Shown here in pieces: positions 25,572 through 34,142 of a stretch of DNA of 45,320 nt. The translations under genes were made by a program, and so were the position numbers. The DNA comes from Paracoccus nototheniae. GTDB lineage: Bacteria > Pseudomonadota > Alphaproteobacteria > Rhodobacterales > Rhodobacteraceae. The notes beneath the pieces are model-generated. The model did not search any database. It had not been told where the DNA came from and saw nothing but the letters and a program-made list of their open reading frames with translations. How positions within the stretch are numbered: the first letter of the stretch is position 1; each line of letters starts with the position of its first letter. The stretch is from assembly GCF_004335005.1 (NCBI RefSeq), contig NZ_RQRT01000034.1, forward strand, positions 1 through 45,320. Direction: 5' to 3'.

Positions 25572-26447
25572 TTACGGCAGGATGAATTCAACGCCGGGCA
25601 GCACGGTGATCTCGGCCACGTCGCTGCGGTAATTCTCGGTCACCTCATCGACCAGATCCTGCGTCCAGCCGGGCAGGTCGATGTCCTGATCCAGTACGCC
25701 GGGCAGGGCATGGCTGGCCAGAATATCGGCATAGACCTTGCGGCGCTGCGCCACGTTGGTCTGATCGCGCCCGGCCATCGCCCCACTCAGCGCTTCCAGC
25801 CCGGCATCGCCGACCAGATCGTGCATATAGGACAGCATGCCGGTCAGCGGCGCATCGGCGGGCAGGGCTGCGATCAGGCGCACCACCTCGGGCCAGATCA
25901 GCGGCACGTCCTCGTGGCACCAGATCACCACGCGGCGCCCCTGGGCGGCCTGCATCAGCCGCTGGATCGCATCGCGCCAGCGCAGGTCCAGCGGATGACA
26001 GCCCTGCATCAGATCCTCATAGCCGTTGCCGCTGAACTGCGGCAGCACCTCGGCCAGCAGCGTGGCCGGGTTGCGGATCGCCAGGAAGAACTCGGTCTGG
26101 GCCGAAGGGAACAGCTGCGCCAGCGCCGAGGTCCGCTGCACGATCTTGGGGTAAAGCCCCGTGCGTCCGACCGCCCGGCCCGGCGCCCCCTGAAAGGTCC
26201 AGGTCGACATCACCACACGGGACGGCTGGTCGCTGTCCAGCATCGCATCCAGCATGATCTCTTCCATCTCGGGGGTGGCGGAACCGCCGTTCAGCGATTT
26301 GGTGGCCTCGTCGAAGATGCCGCGATGGCGGTCGGGGACCACCACCTCGGTCCCTGCCGCATGCAGGGTGTCGCGATTCTCAAGCAGGGTGGTCAGCAGC
26401 CGGTCGCCGTCGGTGCCGTGCACCCCCATGTGGAAAACCATCTGCAT
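25572..26447 (-). CDS. Unrecognised cytosolic protein, weakly sulfotransferase-like
   Basis: A 291-aa protein without signal peptide or membrane segments. It begins MQMVFHMGVHGTDGDRLLTTLLENRDTL, which resembles the start of a nucleotide-binding or sulfotransferase-like fold but lacks a true GxxxxGK(S/T) loop. Later segments (RVVMSTWTFQG, TEFFLAIRNPATLLAEVLPQF, RRVVIWCHEDVPLIWPEVV) resemble those used by PAPS-dependent enzymes. I cannot name a family with confidence. The ATG at 26447 was chosen over an upstream start that would run into the divergent permease gene; a second Met lies at 26441. Confidence 0.7.
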   Translation of the reverse strand: MQMVFHMGVHGTDGDRLLTTLLENRDTLHAAGTEVVVPDRHRGIFDEATKSLNGGSATPEMEEIMLDAMLDSDQPSRVVMSTWTFQGAPGRAVGRTGLYPKIVQRTSALAQLFPSAQTEFFLAIRNPATLLAEVLPQFSGNGYEDLMQGCHPLDLRWRDAIQRLMQAAQGRRVVIWCHEDVPLIWPEVVRLIAALPADAPLTGMLSYMHDLVGDAGLEALSGAMAGRDQTNVAQRRKVYADILASHALPGVLDQDIDLPGWTQDLVDEVTENYRSDVAEITVLPGVEFILP

Positions 26448-26551
26448 GTCTGTCCCCGTCTTCTTGTTCTGATCGGGCCCGGTGGCCCATGTGGCGCGCA
26501 GATTACTTGTCCGGCGTGGACAGTCAAACCGCTTTGCCCTATCGCCGGGCC

Positions 26552-28249
26552 ATGACCCGGACCGCCCCAGAGCCACAGCGCAGCCGTCATCCCGATCATG
26601 CCCTGCGGCAGGGCGGCGGGCGCGGCTGGTCGCTGGCGGCGGTGCTTGTGGCGGGGCTGGTCCTGATGCCGGTCCTGTCGGTGGCCTGGCTGGCGCTGAA
26701 CCCCACGGACAACATCTGGCCGCATCTGCTGTCGACGGTCATGCCGCGCTATTTCGGCAACACGGTTGCGCTGGCTTTGGGCACCGGGCTGTTGGCCGCC
26801 GCGATGGGCACGGGGGCGGCCTGGCTGGTCAGCATGTATGATTTTCCAGGCCGGGGGGTGCTGCAATGGCTGCTGCTGCTGCCGCTGGCCGTGCCGGCCT
26901 ATATCGGCGCCTATGCGCTGGCGGATTTTCTGGATTATTCCGGCCCCGTGCAGATCGCCCTGCGCGGCTGGTTCGGATGGGAGACCGCGCGCGATTACTG
27001 GTTCCCGCGCATCCGCTCTATCGAGGCGGCGATCGTGGTGCTGGCCGCAGCGCTTTACCCTTACGTCTATCTGCTGACCCGCGCGGCGCTGCACGAACAA
27101 TCGGGCAGCGCGTATGAGGTCGCCCGCGCGCTGGGGACCGGCCCCTGGGGGCTGTTCGCCCGCGTCGGTCTGCCGCTGGCGCGTCCGGCAATCGTGGCGG
27201 GCAGTGCCATCGCGATGATGGAGGCGGTCGCCGATTACGGCGTCGTCAGCTATTTCGGCGTGCAGACGCTGAACACCGGCATCTTCACCACATGGCTGGA
27301 ACGGCGCAATGCGGGCGGCGCGGCCCAGATCGCCTGCGCCATGCTGGCCCTGATCATGGCACTGGCCCTGTGGGAGCGATTCGCCCGCAGGCGCGCCCGC
27401 TATCACCAAAGCGCCCGCCAGCCGCGCCCGATCCAGCGTCAGCGCCTGCGCCTGCTGCCAGGGCTGGCTGCGATGCTGGCCTGTGCGCTGCCCTTTGCGA
27501 TGGGCTTCGTGCTGCCGGTGGGGGTGATCGCGACCTATGCGGCGTCCTATCCGCAGGGTTGGCTGTCGCCGGGTCTGGCGCGGGCGGCCTGGCATACCGT
27601 GTCGCTTGGCGGCGTCGCAGCCGTGCTGACGGTCGTGCTGGCATTGATCATGGTCTATGGCGCGCGGCTGTCGGGCAGCGCGCTGCCGCGCCTGCTGATG
27701 CCGGTCACGACCATCGGCTATGCCGCGCCGGGGGCGGTGCTGGCGGTGGGGCTGCTGATCCCGCTGGCGGGCCTGGATCACCGGGTGGCCGATGGCTGGC
27801 TGGCGCTGACCGGCACCGATCCGGGGCTGATTCTGACCGGCACCGGCACGGCCATCGTTCTGGCCTATCTGGTGCGGTTCTTTGCGATCGGGCAGGGGGC
27901 GATCGACGCGGCCTTTACCCGGGTGCCGCCGTCGCTGCCGATGGCGGCGCGGTCCCTGGGGCGGGCCAATGCGGGGGTGCTGCGCGCCGTCTATCTGCCG
28001 ATGATGCGCGGATCGGTGGGGGCGGCGCTGCTGCTGGTCTTTGTCGATTGCGTCAAAGAGCTGCCCGCGACGCTGCTGCTGCGGCCCTTCAATTTCGAAA
28101 CGCTGGCCACCCGCACGCATGAGCGCGCCAGTCTGGAAGATCTGGGCAATGCCGCGCCCGCAGCCCTGCTGGTCGTGGCGGTGGGGCTGCTGGCCGTGGC
28201 CCTGCTGGCACGCACCAATCTGGGCGGGGCCGGGCGGCGCCACGCATGA
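26552..28249 (+). CDS. Iron(III)-type ABC transporter permease (FbpB/AfuB-like)
   Basis: A 565-aa inner-membrane protein made of two fused permease halves with about twelve membrane segments. Each half has an EAA loop: YEVARALGTGPWGLFARVGLPLARPAI and MAARSLGRANAGVLRAVYLPMMRGSV. The segment MEAVADYGVVSYFGVQTLNTGIFTTW is characteristic of ferric-ion FbpB/AfuB/SfuB permeases. No binding protein or ATPase lies beside it; the adjacent downstream feature is a tRNA 40 nt away. The ATG at 26552 is used; an ATG at 26489 is possible but has no homology. Confidence 0.87.
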   Translation: MTRTAPEPQRSRHPDHALRQGGGRGWSLAAVLVAGLVLMPVLSVAWLALNPTDNIWPHLLSTVMPRYFGNTVALALGTGLLAAAMGTGAAWLVSMYDFPGRGVLQWLLLLPLAVPAYIGAYALADFLDYSGPVQIALRGWFGWETARDYWFPRIRSIEAAIVVLAAALYPYVYLLTRAALHEQSGSAYEVARALGTGPWGLFARVGLPLARPAIVAGSAIAMMEAVADYGVVSYFGVQTLNTGIFTTWLERRNAGGAAQIACAMLALIMALALWERFARRRARYHQSARQPRPIQRQRLRLLPGLAAMLACALPFAMGFVLPVGVIATYAASYPQGWLSPGLARAAWHTVSLGGVAAVLTVVLALIMVYGARLSGSALPRLLMPVTTIGYAAPGAVLAVGLLIPLAGLDHRVADGWLALTGTDPGLILTGTGTAIVLAYLVRFFAIGQGAIDAAFTRVPPSLPMAARSLGRANAGVLRAVYLPMMRGSVGAALLLVFVDCVKELPATLLLRPFNFETLATRTHERASLEDLGNAAPAALLVVAVGLLAVALLARTNLGGAGRRHA

Positions 28250-28289
28250 CTTGCGCAAAGGCCTGTCTCGCGGTAACCGGGCGAAAGAT

Positions 28290-28364
28290 GCCGGCTTAGC
28301 TCAGTGGTAGAGCGTCTGATTTGTAATCAGGGGGTCGGGGGTTCAAATCCCTCAGCCGGCACCA
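28290..28364 (+). tRNA. tRNA-Thr (anticodon UGU)
   Basis: A complete cloverleaf: acceptor stem GCCGGCT/AGCCGGC, D-arm AGCTCAGTGGTAGAGC, anticodon stem TCTGA/TCAGG with loop TTTGTAA (anticodon TGT at 28322-28324), T-arm GGGGGTTCAAATCCCTC, discriminator A and an encoded CCA end. UGU decodes ACA and, by wobble, other Thr codons. Confidence 0.97.
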
Positions 28365-28372
28365 GATTTCTC

Positions 28373-28401
28373 TTGCAAGGATGATCAGGCGGGGCTACTA
28401 A
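28373..28401 (+). promoter_or_regulatory. Candidate sigma-70 promoter of the cold-shock gene
   Basis: TTGCAA (28373-28378) and TACTAA (28396-28401) are separated by exactly 17 nt just after the tRNA. Both are good matches to the consensus for a GC-rich genome. Transcription would start near 28408, giving a leader of about 110 nt before the cold-shock ATG. Long leaders are typical of csp mRNAs. Confidence 0.45.
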
Positions 28402-28519
28402 GGCTTGGCTACGTTAAATTCTCTGCATCCTGTCTGGTTCTGCCTTCAGTCTGCTTTGTTAATCTGACGGCCAAGCCACTGCATTCTGCGGGTGGTAACC
28501 TAAGACAGGAGATCTCACG

Positions 28520-28726
28520 ATGGCCAACGGCACCGTGAAATGGTTCAACAGCACCAAAGGCTTCGGCTTCATTCAACCGGAAGGCGGCCGTCAGGACGTT
28601 TTCCTGCACATTTCGGCTCTTGAGCGCGCGGGCCTGTCGGCTCCGGCCGATGGCCAAAAAGTGACGTTCGAGCTGGAGCGTGGCCGTGACGGTCGCGAAT
28701 CGGCAACCAACGTGCAGTTCGTCTGA
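28520..28726 (+). CDS. Cold-shock protein (CspA family)
   Basis: A 68-aa single cold-shock domain that binds single-stranded RNA/DNA. RNP1 KGFGFI (residues 13-18) and RNP2 VFLHIS (27-32) are intact, preceded by the invariant GTVKWFN start. AGGAG lies upstream of the ATG. It sits between a tRNA-Thr gene and an intrinsic terminator, so it is probably a monocistronic unit with its own promoter and long leader. Confidence 0.95.
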   Translation: MANGTVKWFNSTKGFGFIQPEGGRQDVFLHISALERAGLSAPADGQKVTFELERGRDGRESATNVQFV

Positions 28727-28751
28727 ACCGACGCTGATTGCGAGCTAACGG

Positions 28752-28779
28752 AAAGGGCTGCCCTCGGGCGGCCCTTTTT
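28752..28779 (+). terminator. Intrinsic terminator of the cold-shock gene
   Basis: AAAGGGCTGCC pairs with GGCGGCCCTTT around a CTCG loop and runs into five T residues. It lies 26 nt past the stop and has the standard stem plus U-tract architecture. Confidence 0.85.
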
Positions 28780-28856
28780 GCTGTCCGCCTGCCGCCCCTG
28801 TCCCGCCGGTTGCGACGGGGCTTGAGCCGTGGCGGGCTTTGACATAGCAGGTCCAG

Positions 28857-29672
28857 ATGAAAATTCTCTTTCTTGGCGATGTGATGGGCCGCGCGGGGCG
28901 TCGGGCGATCACCGAACGGCTGGCGGGGCTGCGGGCCCGGCTGAAGGCCGACCTTGTGGTCGTGAACGCGGAAAATGCCAGCGGCGGGCGCGGCGTGACT
29001 GCGGGTCATGCGCAGCTGTTGCTGGAGGCGGGCGCCGATGCGCTGACGCTTGGCGACCATGCCTTCGATCAAAAGGACATGCTGACCTTTATCGAGCGCG
29101 AGCCGCGAATCGTCCGGCCCCTGAACTTCGCGCGCGAGGCGCCGGGGCGTGGCCATACGATTATCAGCGATGCGCGCGGGCGCAAACTGCTGATTGTGCA
29201 GGCACTGGGTCAGGTGTTCATGTCGCGGCCCTATGATGATCCGTTCTCGGCGCTGGACGGCGTGCTGCGCGCCCATCCGGCGGGTGGCATGGTGCAGGCC
29301 GCGCTGGTCGATATCCATGCCGAGGCGACCAGCGAAAAGATGGCCGTCGGGCATTTCTGCGACAGCCGCGCGTCGATGGTCGTGGGCACCCATACCCATG
29401 TACCGACGGCGGATGCGCAGATCCTGTCGCGCGGCACGGCCTATCTGTCGGATGCGGGCATGTGCGGCGATTACGACAGCGTCATCGGCATGGAAAAGAC
29501 CGAACCCCTGCGGCGCTTCATCACCGGGATGGCCCGCGACCGCTTTACCCCTGCCGAGGGCGAGGCGACCCTGTCGGGCGTGCTGGTCGAGACCGATGAC
29601 CGCACAGGATTGGCCCGAAGCATCGCCCCGGTGCAGGATGGCGGGCGGCTGGCGGCCACGCATCCGGTCTGA
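28857..29672 (+). CDS. YmdB-family metallophosphoesterase
   Basis: A 271-aa calcineurin-like phosphoesterase of the TIGR00282/YmdB type. In Bacillus these hydrolyse 2',3'-cyclic nucleotides and affect biofilm and RNA turnover. Metal-ligand motifs are seen as FLGDVMGRAG (residues 5-14), NAENASGG (37-44), GDHAFDQ, VDIHAEATSEK and VGTHTHVPTAD. The length is normal. In Rhodobacteraceae this gene commonly lies upstream of yebC; here two transporters and a DUF1127 gene separate them. Confidence 0.9.
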   Translation: MKILFLGDVMGRAGRRAITERLAGLRARLKADLVVVNAENASGGRGVTAGHAQLLLEAGADALTLGDHAFDQKDMLTFIEREPRIVRPLNFAREAPGRGHTIISDARGRKLLIVQALGQVFMSRPYDDPFSALDGVLRAHPAGGMVQAALVDIHAEATSEKMAVGHFCDSRASMVVGTHTHVPTADAQILSRGTAYLSDAGMCGDYDSVIGMEKTEPLRRFITGMARDRFTPAEGEATLSGVLVETDDRTGLARSIAPVQDGGRLAATHPV

Positions 29673-29756
29673 GAATAGCCGGGGCGGTGCGGACATGGCG
29701 GCGGTGCAGTCTGTCTTGGACCGTCGACGCCCACGCGGCTGGCGGCGCTGGACCGG

Positions 29757-29804
29757 GGGGACTTTGCGTCCCCGTCGCCCGCTGGTCCGCGGACCAATGG
29801 GGCG
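29757..29804 (+). other. Two adjacent hairpins after the YmdB gene
   Basis: GGGGAC/GTCCCC (loop TTTGC, 29757-29773) is followed by a longer dyad (29776-29804) built on TGGTCCGCGGACCA with outer CGCCC/GGGGCG pairing. The segment GTCGCCCGCTGGTCCG at 29774-29789 is 15/16 identical to the left arm of the perfect hairpin at 36549. No gene is seen in 29673-29943. Confidence 0.5.
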
Positions 29805-29824
29805 TCAGACGGCAACCCCCTGCA

Positions 29825-29847
29825 GGTTATTTATGAAGACGAAAAGG
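29825..29847 (+). repeat. Dispersed 3'-end element, degenerate copy 4
   Basis: GGTTATTTATGAAGACGAAAAGG is a diverged form of the GGATATTT/TGAAGAAGAA element. It follows CCCCCTGCAG and a hairpin in the same order as at 36549-36600, and reads in the same direction as the YmdB gene. Confidence 0.4.
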
Positions 29848-29943
29848 CGGGGCCCAAGGCTTTGCTGCGCTTGCGAAGACGGCTTGCAGGGCGTCGGGGT
29901 TCCGGCGCAAGGTGCGCGAAGCCACCTCAGGATCGGGTTGTGA

Positions 29944-31728
29944 ATGTTCGGATTTGAATTGACCGGGACGACCAGTGCGGTTGTCACCATCTTCATCATC
30001 ATCGCGATGCTGACCCTGTTCATCCGCGAAACCTATCCGCCCGAGGTCACCGCGATTCTGGGTGCGGTCACCCTGCTTTCCCTGGGGATTCTGGATACGA
30101 CGGCGATTGCCGGGGTGCTGTCGAATTCGGCGCCCTGGACGATCGCCTTCATGTTCATCATCGTCGGCGGGCTGGTGCGGACCGGGGCGCTGGACTGGAT
30201 CGGTCAGCGCGCGGCGCGGCATGCGGGCGCCCATCCGATGCTGACGCTTGGGCTGGTCTCTTGTCTGGTCTGCGTGATGTCGGCCTTTGTGAACAACACG
30301 CCGCTAGTCGTGGTGATGATGCCGATTTTCATGCAATTGGCCAAGGAGATGGGGAAATCTCCGTCCAAACTGCTGATCCCGCTGTCCTATCTGTCGATTC
30401 TGGGCGGCACGATGACGCTGATCGGCACATCGACCAACCTGCTGGTGGATGGGGTGGCACGGGCCTCGGGGATGGAGCATTTCACCATCTTCGAGATCAC
30501 CTGGGTGGGCCTGCCGATGGCCGTGGTGGGGGTGATCTATCTGATGATCTTTGCCCCGCGCCTGCTGCCCGACCGCGATTCGATGTCGCAGCTGCTGTCC
30601 GGGCGCAGCAAGATGAAGTTCTTTACCGAGGTGGCGATTCCCGAAGGCTCGACCCTGATCGGCAAGGGGCTGGACGATGTGGACATCTTTGCCCGAGACA
30701 GCGCCCGGGTGATCGACGTGCTGCGCGGCGACGCCTCGCTGCGGCGCGATCTGACCTCGGTGCAGCTGGAAGAGGGCGACCGCGTCGTGCTGCGCACCCC
30801 CATGTCCGAGGTGCTGGGCCTGCAGAACCACAAGGGGCTGCGGATGGTCGACAAGCTGAGCTCGGTCGAGACCTCGACGGTCGAGGTTCTGATCACGCCG
30901 GGCTGTCACATGATCGGGCGATCGCTTGGCTCGATGCGGCTGCGCAGGCGCTATGGCGTCTATGTGCTGGCGGCGCATCGCAAGAATCAGAATATCGGCC
31001 GCCAACTGGATGATCTGGTCGTGCGCGTCGGCGACACGCTGCTGCTGGAGGGGGCCTCGGCCGATATTCAGCGTCTGGCCAGCGACATGGAGATGGTCGA
31101 GGTCAACGCGCCGTCCGACCGCGCCTATCGCCGCCGCCATGCGCCCATCGTGGTGGGGGTGCTGCTGGGCGTGGTTGTTCTGTCGGCCTTTGAGATCGCG
31201 CCGATCCTGCTGCTGGCCTTTATCGGTGTCGCGGTCGTGCTGGGCACGCGCTGCATCGATGCGGATGAGGCCTTGTCCTTTGTCGACGGCCGCCTGATGG
31301 CGCTGATCTTTGCCATGCTGGCCGTGGGGGCTGGGCTGGAAAGCAGCGGCGCGGTGCAACTGGTGGTGAACTGGGTCGCGCCGGGCATGGTCAACCTGCC
31401 GCCCTGGGCGCTGGTGCTGGCGGTCTATATGCTGGCGACGGTCCTGACCGAGACGGTTACGAACAACGCCGTCGCGGTCATCGTGACCCCGGTGGCGATC
31501 AGTCTGGGTCTGACGCTTGGGGTCGATCCGCGTCCGCTGGTCGTGGCGGTGATGATGGGCGCCAGCGCCAGTTTCGCCACCCCGATCGGTTATCAGACGA
31601 ACACGCTGGTCTATGGTCCGGGCGGCTATCGCTTTGCCGATTTCATCAAGGTCGGCTTGCCGCTGAACCTGCTGATGGCGCTGGTGGCGGCGATCGTGAT
31701 CCCGCTGGTCTGGCCGCTGCATGGGTAA
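29944..31728 (+). CDS. SLC13-family transporter with central RCK/TrkA-C domains, copy A
   Basis: A 594-aa inner-membrane transporter (divalent-anion:Na+ symporter type). Two membrane halves (about residues 1-210 and 400-594) each carry an SNT-like motif: SAFVNNTPLVVVMMP and ETVTNNAVAVIVTPVA. Two TrkA-C-like cytoplasmic domains lie between (FTEVAIPEGSTLIGKGL and VEVLITPGCHMIGRSL). GTSTNLLVDG and ASFATPIGYQTNTLVYGPGGY are further family marks. The substrate (sulfate, dicarboxylate or other anion) is not determined. A second protein of nearly the same length and layout is encoded on the other strand at 32208. Confidence 0.88.
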   Translation: MFGFELTGTTSAVVTIFIIIAMLTLFIRETYPPEVTAILGAVTLLSLGILDTTAIAGVLSNSAPWTIAFMFIIVGGLVRTGALDWIGQRAARHAGAHPMLTLGLVSCLVCVMSAFVNNTPLVVVMMPIFMQLAKEMGKSPSKLLIPLSYLSILGGTMTLIGTSTNLLVDGVARASGMEHFTIFEITWVGLPMAVVGVIYLMIFAPRLLPDRDSMSQLLSGRSKMKFFTEVAIPEGSTLIGKGLDDVDIFARDSARVIDVLRGDASLRRDLTSVQLEEGDRVVLRTPMSEVLGLQNHKGLRMVDKLSSVETSTVEVLITPGCHMIGRSLGSMRLRRRYGVYVLAAHRKNQNIGRQLDDLVVRVGDTLLLEGASADIQRLASDMEMVEVNAPSDRAYRRRHAPIVVGVLLGVVVLSAFEIAPILLLAFIGVAVVLGTRCIDADEALSFVDGRLMALIFAMLAVGAGLESSGAVQLVVNWVAPGMVNLPPWALVLAVYMLATVLTETVTNNAVAVIVTPVAISLGLTLGVDPRPLVVAVMMGASASFATPIGYQTNTLVYGPGGYRFADFIKVGLPLNLLMALVAAIVIPLVWPLHG

Positions 31729-31757
31729 GCCATGCTGTCGCAGTTGATCCAGCCGCA

Positions 31758-31774
31758 ATGCTGCCATGCAGCAT
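31758..31774. promoter_or_regulatory. Perfect dyad upstream of the DUF1127 gene
   Basis: ATGCTGC, CAT, GCAGCAT is a perfect 7-bp inverted repeat about 80 nt before the DUF1127 start and 30 nt past the transporter stop. It could be an operator or a short hairpin. The assignment is tentative. Confidence 0.35.
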
Positions 31775-31856
31775 CGTCGGTTGTGATTCGGCCGCGGAAA
31801 GCCGATCTAGGTGTCAGGGGAGGAAACGACCTTTCTGCTTTGCAAGGAGTTTCCAC

Positions 31857-32084
31857 ATGGCAACCATCGCTTCTGTCGACCGTCCGTCCAATGGCTTTTC
31901 GGGTTCCGCACTGCTGGCACCGTTCCGCGCCGTCGGACGTTTCATGATCATGCTGGCCGAAGCCAGCCCGCAGATGAAGGCTCTGAACCGTCTGAGCCAG
32001 CTGTCGGATGAAGACCTGTCGGCCAAAGGCCTGACGCGTGACGGCGAAGTCCGTCGCATTCTGGGCGGCGCTGCCGCACTGTAA
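31857..32084 (+). CDS. DUF1127 small protein
   Basis: A 75-aa protein ending in the DUF1127-like pattern: MKALNRLSQLSDEDLSAKGLTRDGEVRRILGG, where the L-x-x-L-S-D-x-x-L-x-x-x-G-L/I-x-R core is conserved. AAGGAG lies seven nt before the ATG. Small DUF1127 proteins in alphaproteobacteria are often stress-induced and have been linked to small-RNA production and phosphate or carbon metabolism. The extended N-terminus is less conserved. A hairpin with a T-rich tail follows. Confidence 0.82.
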   Translation: MATIASVDRPSNGFSGSALLAPFRAVGRFMIMLAEASPQMKALNRLSQLSDEDLSAKGLTRDGEVRRILGGAAAL

Positions 32085-32124
32085 TCCGTCTTTGTACGGA
32101 TCGGGCCAAAAGGCCCCGCTGCAT

Positions 32125-32150
32125 CGCGGCCCCCGGGGGGCCGCGTTTTG
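32125..32150 (+). terminator. Terminator after the DUF1127 gene
   Basis: CGCGGCCCC pairs with GGGGCCGCG and is followed by TTTTG. It lies about 40 nt past the DUF1127 stop, between it and the convergent transporter gene. Confidence 0.7.
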
Positions 32151-32207
32151 CGTTTCGGGGTGGGCCGCGTCGGATGGCTGATCTGTCAGAACCCGCGCCC
32201 CGTCCCA

Positions 32208-33992
32208 TCACAGCGGCCAGACGATCAGCAGCAGGGGCACGGCGACGATCATCACGATGATCTCCAACGGCAGACCCATCCGCCAGTAATCGCCGAACCG
32301 GTAATTTCCCGGCCCCAGAATCAGCGTGTTGTTCTGATGTCCGATCGGGGTCAGGAACGCGCAGGACGCCGCGACCGCGACCCCCATCAGGAAGGCATCG
32401 GGATTCACGCCAAGCTGTTCGGCCAGACGGATGCTGACCGGGGCGGCGATGATCGTGGTGGCATTGTTGTTCAGCACGTCCGACAGGAACATCGTACCGC
32501 CCATCAGCAGGGCCAATGCCATCCAGGCCGGATAGCCTTGCGTGACCTGCGCAAGTGCCTGTGCGATCAGCGCCGATCCCCCCGTCGCATCCAGCGCCAG
32601 CCCAAGCGGAATCATCGATCCCAGCAGGACGATGATCGGCCAGTCCACGTGATCATACAGCTCTTGCACCGACAGCACGCCGAACAGAACATAGGCGATG
32701 ATGACGCAGCCAAGCGCGATGGGCATGGTCGTCAGCTCGAAGGTGGCGGCCAGCACGGCCAGCCCGAAGATCAACAGCGCCGTGCGCATATGGCGTTCGC
32801 GCTGCACCGGCAAACTGCCGCCGTCCAGACGCAAGAGGCCGGTCGCGGCCAGCATGTCGTCCACCCGGCTTTCCGGGACCAGCATCAGCATCATGTCGCC
32901 CGCACGCAGTTCCTGCCGCGGAAGACCGCGCCGCAACGCCACCCCGTCGCGGCGCAATCCGATCAGCACGCTGTCATGGCGGTTGGCCAGGCCGAAGGAT
33001 TGGGCCGAGCGGCCCGCGATCTCGGCCGCGACCGAGACGAGGCATTCGATCAGTTGCTGCCCCTCGGCATCCTTGCGGGCGCGGGGCTCCTGCCGCCCGT
33101 CCGGAAAGGCCAGGTTCGAGGTCGAGCGGAACTCGTCCAGCGCGCCGGGGGTGCTGCGCAGGATCAGGATATCGCCATCCTCCAGCATCTGATCGTCCAG
33201 CGGGCCTTCGATGTCATGGCCGCGGCGAATCACGCCGGTGATGCGCACCCCGGCGCCCGAGGCCTCGGTACGGGCGTCGCGGATCAGCCGCGCGGCGGTC
33301 AGGCTGGTCTCGGTCACCACCAGCGTCGTGACATAGCGGCGCTGCGGCCCGTCGCTGTCGCCGCCGCCTTCGTCATCCTGCGTGCGGGGGATCAGGCGCC
33401 AGCCGATCAGGGCGATGAAACTCAGACCCGCCAGCGCCACCGCGCCGCCCACGGGCAGGAAATCGAACATGCGATAGGGCTCGCCCAGCACATCGGCGCG
33501 AAAGCCCGAGACGATCAGGTTCGGTGGTGTGCCGATCAGCGTCAGCATGCCGCCAAGGATCGTGGCAAAGGCCAGCGGCATCAGCGTCAGCCCGGCCGCG
33601 CGGCCCAGCTTGCGCCCGGTCTGCAGATCCACCGGCATCAGCATGGCCAGCGCGGCGATGTTGTTCATAAAGCCCGACAGCAGCGCCCCGACGCCCCCGA
33701 ACAGCATGATATGGCCGGTCGTGCCCCGGTCGCGTCCTGACATCAGGCGCGCCAGCCGCGCCACCGCGCCCGACCGCGTCAGCCCCGCCGTCGCGATCAG
33801 GACCAGCGCGACGATCAGCGTGGTGGGGTTGCCAAAGCCGGAAAACGCCTCGGTGGTCGGCACCAGACCCAACAGCACCGCCGCCATCAGCCCGGCAAAG
33901 GCGACAAGGTCATACCGCCACCGCCCCCACAGCATCAGGGCCACGATCGCGCCCAGCAGGGCGAACAGCATCATCTGGTCTGTGGTCATCAT
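32208..33992 (-). CDS. SLC13-family transporter with central RCK/TrkA-C domains, copy B
   Basis: A 594-aa inner-membrane protein with the same design as copy A: membrane halves around two TrkA-C-like domains. [15 protein letters not shown] and [16 protein letters not shown] are the SNT-type motifs; [13 protein letters not shown] and [21 protein letters not shown] mark the family. Sequence identity with copy A is modest, so this is not a recent duplication. Two adjacent ATGs are present (33992, 33989); CCGGAG spacing favours the second. It is convergent with the DUF1127 gene and divergent from yebC. Confidence 0.88.
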   Translation of the reverse strand: MMTTDQMMLFALLGAIVALMLWGRWRYDLVAFAGLMAAVLLGLVPTTEAFSGFGNPTTLIVALVLIATAGLTRSGAVARLARLMSGRDRGTTGHIMLFGGVGALLSGFMNNIAALAMLMPVDLQTGRKLGRAAGLTLMPLAFATILGGMLTLIGTPPNLIVSGFRADVLGEPYRMFDFLPVGGAVALAGLSFIALIGWRLIPRTQDDEGGGDSDGPQRRYVTTLVVTETSLTAARLIRDARTEASGAGVRITGVIRRGHDIEGPLDDQMLEDGDILILRSTPGALDEFRSTSNLAFPDGRQEPRARKDAEGQQLIECLVSVAAEIAGRSAQSFGLANRHDSVLIGLRRDGVALRRGLPRQELRAGDMMLMLVPESRVDDMLAATGLLRLDGGSLPVQRERHMRTALLIFGLAVLAATFELTTMPIALGCVIIAYVLFGVLSVQELYDHVDWPIIVLLGSMIPLGLALDATGGSALIAQALAQVTQGYPAWMALALLMGGTMFLSDVLNNNATTIIAAPVSIRLAEQLGVNPDAFLMGVAVAASCAFLTPIGHQNNTLILGPGNYRFGDYWRMGLPLEIIVMIVAVPLLLIVWPL

Positions 33993-34142
33993 GGCTCCGG
34001 ATTGGGGTCGGGGGCATCAGGGCGAGGCACCGTTCTGGGGAACGCTGCGACCCGCGCTTCGGTTCGCCTTGCGATGGGGGGGCAGGCTGGATTAAAAGCG
34101 CGCGACATTCCTGTTTTACCGCATGACGAAGGACGACCCGAC

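Noticed and set aside
26393..28258. Long open frame (621 codons) antisense to the iron permease
   Set aside because: Low-complexity His/Arg/Gln composition typical of antisense to a membrane protein; no supporting signals.
28290..28364. Genomic-island attachment site at tRNA-Thr
   Set aside because: No integrase, no repeated tRNA 3' end and no shift in gene type are seen nearby.
30304..31767. Long open frame antisense to SLC13 transporter A
   Set aside because: Same antisense shadow pattern; the sense strand encodes clear membrane segments and SNT motifs.
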